The position numbers and the translations under genes are program-made. Below, in pieces: positions 53,801-60,962 of a stretch of 64,000 bases of DNA. The notes below the pieces were generated by a model. The model was not told where the DNA came from. It ran no database searches and saw nothing but the letters and a program-made list of their open reading frames with translations. The DNA lies in NCBI GenBank assembly GCA_015232455.1, contig JADFZQ010000009.1, forward strand, positions 62,001 through 126,000, in the 5' to 3' direction. The stretch is from Desulfamplus sp. (lineage in GTDB: Bacteria; Desulfobacterota; Desulfobacteria; Desulfobacterales; Desulfobacteraceae). Position 1 is the first letter of the stretch. Each line of letters begins with the position of its first letter.

Positions 53801-54023
53801 CTATAATAGACAATTGAGTTGCAGCATCTAAAACGGCTTGACGCTCGGCATTTGCACTTTGGAATTTTCGGAGCATCTTCTCTGTCTCTTCAAATTGTTT
53901 AACCACAAGTTTTGCAGTTATGCTGGCAGCTTCTCTTGCAACTTTAATCTCTTCTCGCAGCATTTTATTTTCTGCTAAAAGCTCTTTTATTGTTGGTAAA
54001 TCTGGTATTGGTGATGTGAACAT
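50826..54023 (-). CDS. Soluble hybrid histidine kinase, PAS-HisKA-ATPase-REC-REC-HPt
   Basis: 1065 residues, no membrane segment. A coiled coil (about 12-60) leads to a PAS domain (IIATNLDGTITLFSPGATTL; closing FTAMDISNHK near 230). HisKA is FLARMSHEIRTPMNGVLGMA (about 255-275); the ATPase domain has NLASNAVKFTEHGEV, FSVQDSGIGL and GGTGLGLSIC. Receiver 1 (ALVVDDNEAARHVL) and receiver 2 (RVLLVEDNPINQEV, LVLMDIQMPVMDG) follow, then an HPt (IKAHTLKGIAGYMG). The ATPase domain carries a tandem insert of about 30 residues built from QALSDN-like units. A cytoplasmic PAS kinase directly after a regulatory-type hydrogenase gene resembles HoxJ of H2-sensing systems. Its C-terminus is formed by repeat sequence. 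Confidence 0.92.
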   Translation of the reverse strand: MFTSPIPDLPTIKELLAENKMLREEIKVAREAASITAKLVVKQFEETEKMLRKFQSANAERQAVLDAATQLSIIATNLDGTITLFSPGATTLLGYSQEEMVKKRNIASLHLSQEIQLHGERLLSSSTLALNDSNLSMNNSVNRDSGTSYLNINFIDDSSLYYIDGKGSSTLLFDPIKVFDQYVKQKISQSSDWTYIKKDGSLLPINLSITPFYNAKGSLKGYLFTAMDISNHKLMENKLIEAMKNAESANASKGDFLARMSHEIRTPMNGVLGMAHLMKKTDLSPKQSNYLDKILSSANNLLNLINDILDFSKIDAGKLEIESISFNLEDVLSHLVNSIGLNAEEKGLEFVFKIGNDVPFNLVGDPLRLGQVLMNLASNAVKFTEHGEVIISVSLCDMSSPENINIQALSDNTNNQALPDNINTQALSENEVILKFSVQDSGIGLYPEQVESLFDPFIQADDSITRKYGGTGLGLSICRQLTEMMGGNIWVKSSPGRGSEFVFTIKFKLSDEIMTRSISCQDSFKGLKALVVDDNEAARHVLKAMLESFKMRVDTAHDGKDAIASLEKAVKDGKPYDVVLLDWIMPGIDGIETARRIRANAEFAKIPAMLMVTANGREEARIEAEQAGLEGFLLKPVYASVMYNTLIDMLNIDCVPSWRKNSKEDDIKASCAMKGLKGKRVLLVEDNPINQEVATEFLRDAGIVVRIASNGFEALNIVDKEPFDLVLMDIQMPVMDGLESARKIRKEKLMADIPIIAMTAHAMAGDREKSLNAGMNGHISKPVDPIELYNTLSQFISDNQLDSISLSLEKNDLSDNIFYTPSYDSVNNNHEPIYKQSKEYLKQIAIFSDIKGIDYKTAIKRLNNKPAMLINILNDFKKNYSNEPERIRELFREGNCAELKIKAHTLKGIAGYMGADALFQSASKLEDFLKDNGTVLLAEAAYFIEPLIQSIENIVGSLSKLNLNVNEEIDLAQKTTLSRVTERSKAEPTKIENGLQVEYLTEFMNLLNSGDANATDRLPQVQSILGESGYNGELIKIKELIDDIEYEAAGDIVKKIISELYSKRA

Positions 54024-54071
54024 ACTTTGTGATTTTCCCTGAAATTTATTTGACCTACTGCGAAACTAATT

Positions 54072-55694
54072 TTAATGAACAGAACAGACCATGCAAGGAT
54101 CAAATGATCTTATCACATGACCTGCCTCAATAAGGTTATCTGGATTTTTAATTTCAGTTCCAATAAGAGCCTCTTCCCAAGGTCCTCTTATTTTATTGCT
54201 GTCTCTTGGAGAACCATTCCAAGCACTTGGAGTTATGATCTGGTAGTGGTTTATTTTTCTGTTTTTTATAGATACCCAATGCCCTAAAGCACCGCGTGCA
54301 GCTTGTATCATACCAGCACCTTCTCCATCTGGAATATCTTTGATACTAAAATAAAAAGGCTCTTTTCTATTGAGCATCAACTCATTGAGCCATCTCTCCA
54401 TAACAGGTAAAAGCATTGCTGGACGCACAATTCTTGCAAGTTCCCTTACCATTGCATTTGTTCCTTGCTCTCTTATCATATCCTGAAAAAGTGGAATCTC
54501 TTGAATAACCATCTCAGCAAGAGGACCTGTTTCAGCAGGCAGACCATTATAACGAGGTGCTTTTGTCCATGAATATTGCTCTCCGCTTTTACCAGAGGCA
54601 TAAGGTTTGGTGCTGCCCTTAAAAGGGTGAGAAGAGAAGCTGTTGTTATTAGCCTGACTATACGAAGCAGAATATTGTTGAGGTAAAGGCGGTTGGGCAG
54701 TTGCAGATAATCTTCCAGATAAAGATGTTTGAATCTCATCATTAACAGGATAGGCATGATACCATGAGTGGGATATATCTTCTGATAATTTTGATTGATC
54801 AAATGGCTCGACTTTTGTGCCTATTGCAAAACCAGACCCTATAAATCGTCCCCCTCTTTTTGCAGTAACTGTAGTTGATTGAGGTAAAAGAAGGCTTCCA
54901 TAAGAGATAAAATTTTGATGCCCCTTACCAATTTTATCTATACCAGCTTGCATTGCAAATTTAAGAAAAAACTCAACTTCGCTTTTGCTTTTGTTGTAAT
55001 TATTTTTTTGTCTCTCTTCAAGCCACTCATAAAGCTCTTTAAGAGTTGTAATAGCACTCCATCGTTCAATGGAGCAGCCAAGAATCTTCTTTTCATACCA
55101 TTTTTTGAAGTTGTTTATAATCATTTTGCATTGCAATATTTTATGGACTTCAGGAATTGATGTAACGCCTCCTGGAACCATAAAAGATGTGTGAGGCCAC
55201 TGCCCTCCAATGATAGCAATCACCTCAATAACTCTTTTGGTCTCCTTAATCACATCAATAACAGAAGAGCCTTTTAGAGGCTCATACCGCCTAAATGCCT
55301 CTTGAAAAAATGGGTGGTTATTGTAAGCAGCTTGGTTAGCAAAATCAGCCATATACATAAGGATTGATTGACGCATATCACTTTGAATTGTCTCTGCCAT
55401 AAGTGCAATATTGCAAAGACGTATGGCATTATCAGGCAGAACAACTCCAGTAATCACATCTAAAGCTCCGACCGCAGCAGTTAAATGACTTAAACTGCAT
55501 ATTCCGCATATCCTTGGAGTTATAACAAGACCATCTAATACCCCACGCCCTGTCATCATCTCTTCAAATCCCCGATACATTGTGCCACAGCTCCAAGCAT
55601 CTGTAATAACGCCATCTACCACATCTACTCGAATCTCAAGATCACCCTCTACACGATTTAAAGGGATATTAATATTTTTGATAATATTTGGCAT
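54072..55694 (-). CDS. Orphan [NiFe]-hydrogenase large subunit, regulatory-type C-terminus
   Basis: About 540 residues from ATG 55694, set by AGGAGG five bases upstream (an in-frame ATG at 55709 overlaps that site). Nickel ligands: PRICGICSLSH (Cys63, Cys66) and DPCMVCSVH (Cys534, Cys537) at the very end; RVEGD holds the conserved Glu16, and YSWTKAPRYNGLP is typical of uptake/sensor large subunits. The protein stops at the final His, so no C-terminal extension has to be cut off, a trait of H2-sensing enzymes such as HoxC/HupV. No small subunit is encoded nearby. A Ser/Gln/Asn-rich insert lies near 335-375. The hybrid kinase follows after 48 bases. Confidence 0.88.
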   Translation of the reverse strand: MPNIIKNINIPLNRVEGDLEIRVDVVDGVITDAWSCGTMYRGFEEMMTGRGVLDGLVITPRICGICSLSHLTAAVGALDVITGVVLPDNAIRLCNIALMAETIQSDMRQSILMYMADFANQAAYNNHPFFQEAFRRYEPLKGSSVIDVIKETKRVIEVIAIIGGQWPHTSFMVPGGVTSIPEVHKILQCKMIINNFKKWYEKKILGCSIERWSAITTLKELYEWLEERQKNNYNKSKSEVEFFLKFAMQAGIDKIGKGHQNFISYGSLLLPQSTTVTAKRGGRFIGSGFAIGTKVEPFDQSKLSEDISHSWYHAYPVNDEIQTSLSGRLSATAQPPLPQQYSASYSQANNNSFSSHPFKGSTKPYASGKSGEQYSWTKAPRYNGLPAETGPLAEMVIQEIPLFQDMIREQGTNAMVRELARIVRPAMLLPVMERWLNELMLNRKEPFYFSIKDIPDGEGAGMIQAARGALGHWVSIKNRKINHYQIITPSAWNGSPRDSNKIRGPWEEALIGTEIKNPDNLIEAGHVIRSFDPCMVCSVH

Positions 55695-55724
55695 GGAGAC
55701 CTCCTGCATATATATTGTAAAATC

Positions 55725-56885
55725 TTACGAAATGGTTTTCTTAAATTTTATTGAGGCTGTTATAATAAACAACACTGACAAAATCAATTGAGCTGTAATT
55801 GCAGGCAAAAGGTTTACAATTCCAACATCTTTCATAACAATCCCCCTTAAAATATGGAGAAACCAACGCATTGGATTAAGAAATGTAGCATATTGAACAA
55901 CTTCTGGCATATTGTTAATTGGAAACATAAAGCCGCTTAACATTACACAGGGCATTAGAATCAAAAAACTTGTCAACATCGCCTGTTGTTGTGTGGCTGA
56001 AGTTGCACTGATAATAAGTGCAAGACCTAAATTTCCGCAAAGATATATTCCCGCTAAAAAATAGAGAAGCAAAATACTTCCTTTAACATGCACCCCAAAT
56101 ACTATAAATGCAACGCACAACATTATTGACATTGAGATATAACCTGTAATCATATAGGGAACTGTCTTTCCAAGAATAAACTCAAGCCTCCGTATTGGGG
56201 TTACCATTACCTGTTCAATTGTGCCTATCTCTTTTTCTTTAACAATTCCAATACTTGTAAGAAGAAGACTAAATATAAACAGCATAACAGCTATAAGTGA
56301 TGGCACATAATAATATTTACTCTCTTGATTTGTGTTAAACCATGCACGGGTAAGAGTCTCAATTTTTAGTGGAGTATCTGATACTTTGCCATTGTCAGCT
56401 CTTTTTATGTCAGTTACACCTTGATTTCTAAGTCTCTCAATTAAAACTTTGTTTCCATAACTACCTATGATTGTATTTGCATATCCAAGAACAATGGCTG
56501 TGCTGTTGTTATCAGTTCCATCTGTAATCATCTGAACTTTTGCTTTTTTTCCTGATGCAATATCTTCTGCAAATCCTGATGGAATATGGATAATTGCCCT
56601 TACATCTGCCCTATCTAAAAGAGGTGCAATCTCATTCATTGAGTTAAGGTTGTAGGATATTTTAAAATAACCTCCAGCAGTAAAATCGCTTATCAACTTT
56701 CTTGAGGCTGATGTTTTATCCATATCAAGAAGAGCTGTTCGGATATTCGTAACATCTGTGGTCAACGCAAAAGCCATAATCATCATCTGTATAACAGGCA
56801 TACCAAATATTACAGCCCTCATTCGTGGATCGCGAAGCATCTGAAGAAACTCTTTTATAAGCATCTGTTTTATACGGTTAAACAT
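55725..56885 (-). CDS. ABC-2 type transporter permease
   Basis: 386 residues with the YhhJ/YbhS layout: an N-terminal membrane segment (VIFGMPVIQMMIMAFAL), a large periplasmic domain to about 185, then five membrane segments including LIAVMLFIFSLLLTSIGIVKEKEIGTIEQ, in which EKEIGTIEQ is the conserved coupling motif. Such permeases export drugs or lipids with an ABC ATPase and usually an HlyD-type adaptor, none of which is within the window. The hydrogenase gene begins 30 bases downstream, so the two may share a transcript by chance or design. Confidence 0.87.
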   Translation of the reverse strand: MFNRIKQMLIKEFLQMLRDPRMRAVIFGMPVIQMMIMAFALTTDVTNIRTALLDMDKTSASRKLISDFTAGGYFKISYNLNSMNEIAPLLDRADVRAIIHIPSGFAEDIASGKKAKVQMITDGTDNNSTAIVLGYANTIIGSYGNKVLIERLRNQGVTDIKRADNGKVSDTPLKIETLTRAWFNTNQESKYYYVPSLIAVMLFIFSLLLTSIGIVKEKEIGTIEQVMVTPIRRLEFILGKTVPYMITGYISMSIMLCVAFIVFGVHVKGSILLLYFLAGIYLCGNLGLALIISATSATQQQAMLTSFLILMPCVMLSGFMFPINNMPEVVQYATFLNPMRWFLHILRGIVMKDVGIVNLLPAITAQLILSVLFIITASIKFKKTIS

Positions 56886-56977
56886 TTTAGTTCCTCTGAT
56901 TTATTCTTAAACATTTTCAATTCTCTAACTTATTCTTTTAGCCATTAAATTTATTTCAGAGCTGTGAACTTGGATAA

Positions 56978-56994
56978 TTGGCACTAAACTTGCT
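56978..56994 (+). promoter_or_regulatory. Sigma-54 promoter upstream of nifV
   Basis: TTGGCACTAAACTTGCT has the invariant GG (56980-56981) and GC (56992-56993) exactly 10 bases apart and fits the TGGCAC-N5-TTGCT consensus. It points toward nifV, about 180 bases upstream of its start, with a family A element between. NifA, encoded just past nifV, is a sigma-54 activator. No TGT-N10-ACA NifA site was found upstream by eye. Confidence 0.75.
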
Positions 56995-57064
56995 GTATTT
57001 TATTGCAAGGCTCAGGTTTAATATACCCACAGCTTTCGAGGTTTTTAAAATGAGACCTCTCTTC

Positions 57065-57138
57065 TATACTGATCAAGGTCATAAATTGAGTTCTACTTAA
57101 ATAGAAAAAGCTCAATTAATGCCCGCTTAGAGTATAAT
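57065..57138. repeat. Family A inverted-repeat element in the nifV leader
   Basis: TATACTGATCAAGGTCATAAATT at the left and AGCTCAATTAATGCCCGC..AGAGTATAAT at the right are inverted, with an AT-rich core and no inner hairpin. It lies between the sigma-54 promoter and the nifV start codon, so it would be transcribed into the leader and could fold there. Confidence 0.75.
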
Positions 57139-57171
57139 ATGAGGATTACAGTTATCACAAAGGGGTTTTGT

Positions 57172-58158
57172 ATGCCAGAGGAATATAGAATTATTGATTC
57201 AACTCTCAGAGAAGGAGAGCAAACGCCTGGGGTTTCATTTACAATTGATCAGAAGAAAAATATCCTCAATAGATTAGCAAAAATCGGAGTGTCAGAGGCT
57301 GAAATTGGAATAGCGTCGCCTCTTATTGGCTATTTGGACGATATTTTTGATTATTGCAGAACTGACTTGCCAAGCCTTAAAATATCTCTGTGGAGCAGGT
57401 GCAAAGAAGATGACATTAGATATGCAGCTAAACTCAAGCCAGATATTTTATCACTATCTATTCCAACATCAGATTTACACCTTAAAGCAAAATTCAATAA
57501 AACTCGCAAATGGGCAAAAAATAAACTATCTGATTCAATAAATTTTGCTCGTGAATTGGGTCTTAGAGTCTCTGTAGGCTTTGAAGATGCAACAAGAGCT
57601 GATATAGAATTTATCACTGAATTAGTAATTATTGCATCGGATAATGGAGCTGAGAGGATAAGATTAGCAGATACAGTTGGGATAAGTTCGCCTAAGAAAA
57701 TTAGCAATCTTGTTAAATCGGTGAAAAATATTAACTCAAAATGTCAAATAGCAGTTCATACTCATAACGATTTTGGTATGGCTACAGCTAATGCAGTTGC
57801 AGCTTTAGAATCAGGGGCTACATGGGCAGATGCAACTGTTCTTGGACTTGGAGAAAGATCAGGGTGTGCAAGACTTGAGGAGCTTGCTGTATATCTTACT
57901 ATGCAGACAAAATATTGTAAAATGTCAATCCAATACCTCAAAGAGCTTTCAACTTACGTAGCGTCAATTGCTTCGCTCTCTATTGAAAGGGGAAGACCAA
58001 TTGTAGGTAATGATATATTTACATGCGAAACTGGTCTTCACCTTCATGGATTGCAAAAAAATGTTAAAACCTACGAACCATACCCTCCTGAAAGTGTTGG
58101 AGCAGAAAGAAGATTTATATTTGGAGCAAAAAGCGGGTGTCAGGCTATTAAATTATAA
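57172..58158 (+). CDS. nifV: Homocitrate synthase, NifV-like
   Basis: 328 residues from ATG 57172, chosen for AAAGGGG six bases upstream; the longer frame from 57139 begins within the repeat. DSTLREGEQTPGVSF is the catalytic start of the HMG-lyase-like/homocitrate-isopropylmalate synthase barrel; AVHTHNDFGMATANAVAALE gives the metal His pair, and GLGERSGCARLEEL the helix typical of NifV. The protein lacks the C-terminal regulatory domain of LeuA, as expected. It makes homocitrate for the FeMo cofactor. The sigma-54 promoter upstream and the convergent NifA gene support nif function; no nifHDK is in the window. Confidence 0.85.
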   Translation: MPEEYRIIDSTLREGEQTPGVSFTIDQKKNILNRLAKIGVSEAEIGIASPLIGYLDDIFDYCRTDLPSLKISLWSRCKEDDIRYAAKLKPDILSLSIPTSDLHLKAKFNKTRKWAKNKLSDSINFARELGLRVSVGFEDATRADIEFITELVIIASDNGAERIRLADTVGISSPKKISNLVKSVKNINSKCQIAVHTHNDFGMATANAVAALESGATWADATVLGLGERSGCARLEELAVYLTMQTKYCKMSIQYLKELSTYVASIASLSIERGRPIVGNDIFTCETGLHLHGLQKNVKTYEPYPPESVGAERRFIFGAKSGCQAIKL

Positions 58159-58251
58159 CACCTTTAGTGGGCTTTTATTAAATTTTAGCCATTCGATTTA
58201 TCGCTGGTTACAAGGAGGATTATTCGAGTTTTGTGGGTTTTGCAAAAAACT

Positions 58252-59883
58252 CTAATAAGCATCAAAACGAGATAGTTTATGTTTTTTTATTTTGTATCCC
58301 ATCTGGCGAGGAGTGATGCCAAGTTCTTTTGCAGCAAGAATTTGCACCCATCCATTACGCCGAAGGGCTGATTCCACCTCTGTTCGTTCAATATCTCGCA
58401 AAGAAAATTTTGTACTGTTTTTATGTTCTTTTTTGATATTTCTATCTTCAAAAGACGATATAGAACTTGCACTCTTTTCAACTGCTCTTACATCTTGAAC
58501 TTCTGAGGGATTTCTTACTTCATAAGGCAAATCTCCTAATGTCAAACGATCACTTTCTGCAAGAATAACCATACGTTCAACCATATTTTGCATCTCTCTT
58601 ACATTGCCGGGCCACTTGTAATTTATAAGAAAATCAAGAAGCTCTGATGTGAGCTTGATGTTTCTACCATTTCGCTGATTGCTTTTAAGCAGAAAGTGGT
58701 TAAATAAAATAGGAATATCTTCCTTGCGATCTCGCAGAGGAGGCAGAATTATAGGGACAACATTTAGTCTGTAGTAGAGATCCGCTCTAAATCTACCAGC
58801 GTTTACAGCTTGCTCCAAACTCACATTAGTAGCAGCAATTATACGAACATCAACATTAATTGTTTTTGTACCGCCAATCCGTTCAAACTGTCTTTCCTGA
58901 AGAACTCTTAGCATCTTAGATTGCAAAGATAGGGGCATTTCGCCTAATTCATCAAGAAAAATGGTTCCGTTATCAGCCAACTCAAATCTACCTTGACGTG
59001 CTGCATAAGCTCCAGTGAATGCCCCTTTTTCGTGTCCAAATAGTTCACTTTCTAAAAGAGTCTCAGGCAGAGCAGCACAGTTCACCTTTATAAATGTCTT
59101 ATCTTTTCTCATACTTGAATCGTGAATAGCCCTTGCAACAAGCTCTTTTCCTGTACCTGATTCTCCAAGCAAAAGGGCTGTAACATTGCTTTTTGCTATT
59201 TTCTCTATAATACTGAACACCTCTTGCATTGGTTTGGAGTGTCCAACAATAAAGTGTCCATCATGCAAATTATGAAGTTTTGCCTTTAATGAACGGTTCT
59301 CCTCTTTTAATCTTGCCTCTTTTCTACGAATCTCCTCATGTAACTGGAGAAATTGAGCAATAAGGGTTGAGAGAACTGTAAGAAACCTTATATCTTCCTC
59401 AAAAGAGACTTCAGGACCAAAAAGTCTGTCAACAGTAAGAACACCAACTGGGTTACCTTTTACTAAAACTGGAACACCAAGAAATGAGAGTTTTGTCTTG
59501 CTGAACATAGTTCTGGCACCTGTACGATTTAGAAACATTGGTTCGCTGTGAATATCTGGAACAACAAAAGGTGATTTAGTTTGAAAAATCTGCCCACAAA
59601 TACCCTCCTCAGGTTTATAAACTCCTCTTAGCTCCTCCTCTGCTGACAGACCACAAGAAGCACGTATTGTCAGAAGCTGAGTCTCTTCATCTATCAAGAG
59701 CAAAGTTGCTCTCTCCATCTTTAGAGTATCATTAAGCACCTTAAGAATGTTGGAAAGTGTGGTCTCAAGATTGACAGCCGTACCTATAAGCTGCGTTATG
59801 CTGTGCAATGCCATCAACTCAAATCTCTCTGTTGATTCTTTAGTCTGTTCAAACTTAATTTTAATAGCTTCAGTAGATTGCAT
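58252..59883 (-). CDS. nifA: NifA-like sigma-54 transcriptional activator
   Basis: 543 residues. GAF domain about 1-185 (LLIDEETQLLTIRASCGLS, VGVLTVDRLFGPEVSFEEDI), AAA+ domain about 210-440 (GESGTGKELVARAIH Walker A, GHEKGAFTGAYA sigma-54 contact loop, GTIFLDELGEM Walker B), Fis-type HTH at the end (GWVQILAAKELGITPRQMG), a close fit to NifA. The linker between AAA+ and HTH has no Cys pair, so it should belong to the oxygen-insensitive NifA class that relies on NifL or other partners. It converges on nifV, with 93 bases between stops. Confidence 0.87.
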   Translation of the reverse strand: MQSTEAIKIKFEQTKESTERFELMALHSITQLIGTAVNLETTLSNILKVLNDTLKMERATLLLIDEETQLLTIRASCGLSAEEELRGVYKPEEGICGQIFQTKSPFVVPDIHSEPMFLNRTGARTMFSKTKLSFLGVPVLVKGNPVGVLTVDRLFGPEVSFEEDIRFLTVLSTLIAQFLQLHEEIRRKEARLKEENRSLKAKLHNLHDGHFIVGHSKPMQEVFSIIEKIAKSNVTALLLGESGTGKELVARAIHDSSMRKDKTFIKVNCAALPETLLESELFGHEKGAFTGAYAARQGRFELADNGTIFLDELGEMPLSLQSKMLRVLQERQFERIGGTKTINVDVRIIAATNVSLEQAVNAGRFRADLYYRLNVVPIILPPLRDRKEDIPILFNHFLLKSNQRNGRNIKLTSELLDFLINYKWPGNVREMQNMVERMVILAESDRLTLGDLPYEVRNPSEVQDVRAVEKSASSISSFEDRNIKKEHKNSTKFSLRDIERTEVESALRRNGWVQILAAKELGITPRQMGYKIKKHKLSRFDAY

Positions 59884-60329
59884 AATATTTTCAAATAGTT
59901 TTGGTTGTTTTGGATTATCAGTCTTAAAATTGTTTTGAGCTTTAAAGGTTATGTTTTAAATCCTATCTCCTACAAAATCCTTTATATCCCTACATTTTAA
60001 TATATCTGCATTTTTCAGACCAAAATTCTTCTTTGTAATACAAAAATAGTATAACATATTGATTTTAAAGTCTTATTAATAGGTTGTAATTAACTTTATA
60101 GATAACTATACCTAATAAATAAAAGGCTTTTGTAATTAACTAAATTACACTCATGTATATATAACCACATTGATATTACAATATTGTTCTCTCAAAATTA
60201 GATTTTGTTCAAAATTTTTAAGCCAACCCAAATAGATTGCAATCACACATTTTTCTTGACTTAATTAAAATGGGTAAGTAAATATTACTCACTAAGGTAA
60301 GTAAATATTACTCACTATAAGACAAAAAA
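59884..60329. promoter_or_regulatory. Divergent region with tandem TetR operators upstream of the 60330 regulator
   Basis: 446 bases, very AT-rich. Two 22-base direct repeats, GGTAAGTAAATATTACTCACTA, lie at 60273-60294 and 60296-60317; each contains an imperfect 19-base dyad (GTxAGTAA..TTACTxAC), suiting a TetR dimer. TTGACT at 60256 is a candidate -35 box, so bound repressor would cover the promoter of tetR and acyl-CoA synthetase. A further inverted repeat, TGTAATT-N5-AATTACA, is at 60131-60149. No sigma-54 site or family A-C repeat is seen. Confidence 0.6.
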
Positions 60330-60962
60330 ATGGAGCAATGGCAAAACAAGATGGAGTCAGAAAAGAGAAACACGCAATTATTAAGAACTCCTCCACCCGG
60401 AAAGATAAAAATTATGAATGCCCTTTCTGAACTTATGAGGGAAAAAGATTTTAATTCAATCACAACTGCTGATATTGCAACAACAGCAGGGGTTACTGAA
60501 GGATTAATATATAAATATTTTAGAGATAAAAAAGACCTTCTATATCAGGTGCTTAACGGACATTTTCAAACTTTTCAAAATTATATTGTCTCAAAGATTG
60601 AGACACGTAAATCAAGCATTGAGAAGCTCTCAATTATAATTAAAACAACACTTAAGAGTTACTCTATCAACCGTGTCTTTGCACGAATACTGCTTCTTGA
60701 GGTGAGAAACTCCCCAAACTACTTTGAAAGCGATGCTTACGACATGGTCAAGATATACTCTCGAACAATCTTGGATATTATCAATCAAGGGATAAAAGAG
60801 GGTGAGATAAAAGATGATATTGACCCTCATGCTCTGCGTCAGGTGATGCTTGGTTCAATTGAACACGCATGTCTTGGAGAGGTTATTTTTGGTAAAGACT
60901 TGGATACTGACAAGGTATCAGAACATATCTGCAACATTATATTTAGAGGTGCAAAAAAATGA
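60330..60962 (+). CDS. TetR-family regulator of the acyl-CoA synthetase
   Basis: 210 residues. After 25 polar residues comes the HTH: NSITTADIATTAGVTEGLIY followed by KYFRDKKDLLYQVL, diagnostic of TetR. The ligand domain is helical and unassigned. Its stop overlaps the start of the synthetase gene (ATGA at 60959-60962), so they are co-translated, and the tandem operators directly upstream suggest autoregulation. The start codon has no clear ribosome site; a second ATG lies five codons in. Confidence 0.9.
   Translation: MEQWQNKMESEKRNTQLLRTPPPGKIKIMNALSELMREKDFNSITTADIATTAGVTEGLIYKYFRDKKDLLYQVLNGHFQTFQNYIVSKIETRKSSIEKLSIIIKTTLKSYSINRVFARILLLEVRNSPNYFESDAYDMVKIYSRTILDIINQGIKEGEIKDDIDPHALRQVMLGSIEHACLGEVIFGKDLDTDKVSEHICNIIFRGAKK

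Noticed and set aside
56866-56884. NifA upstream activating site
   Set aside because: The match is TGT-N13-ACA instead of TGT-N10-ACA and lies in the end of a coding region.
55695-57171. Hydrogenase small subunit next to the large subunit
   Set aside because: The only ORF is an ABC-2 permease; no FeS-cluster cysteine pattern was found on either strand.
58200-58256. Terminator after nifA or nifV
   Set aside because: GAGTTTT / AAAACTC can pair, but the stem is short and AT-rich with a 13-base loop, and there is no convincing T-run after it.
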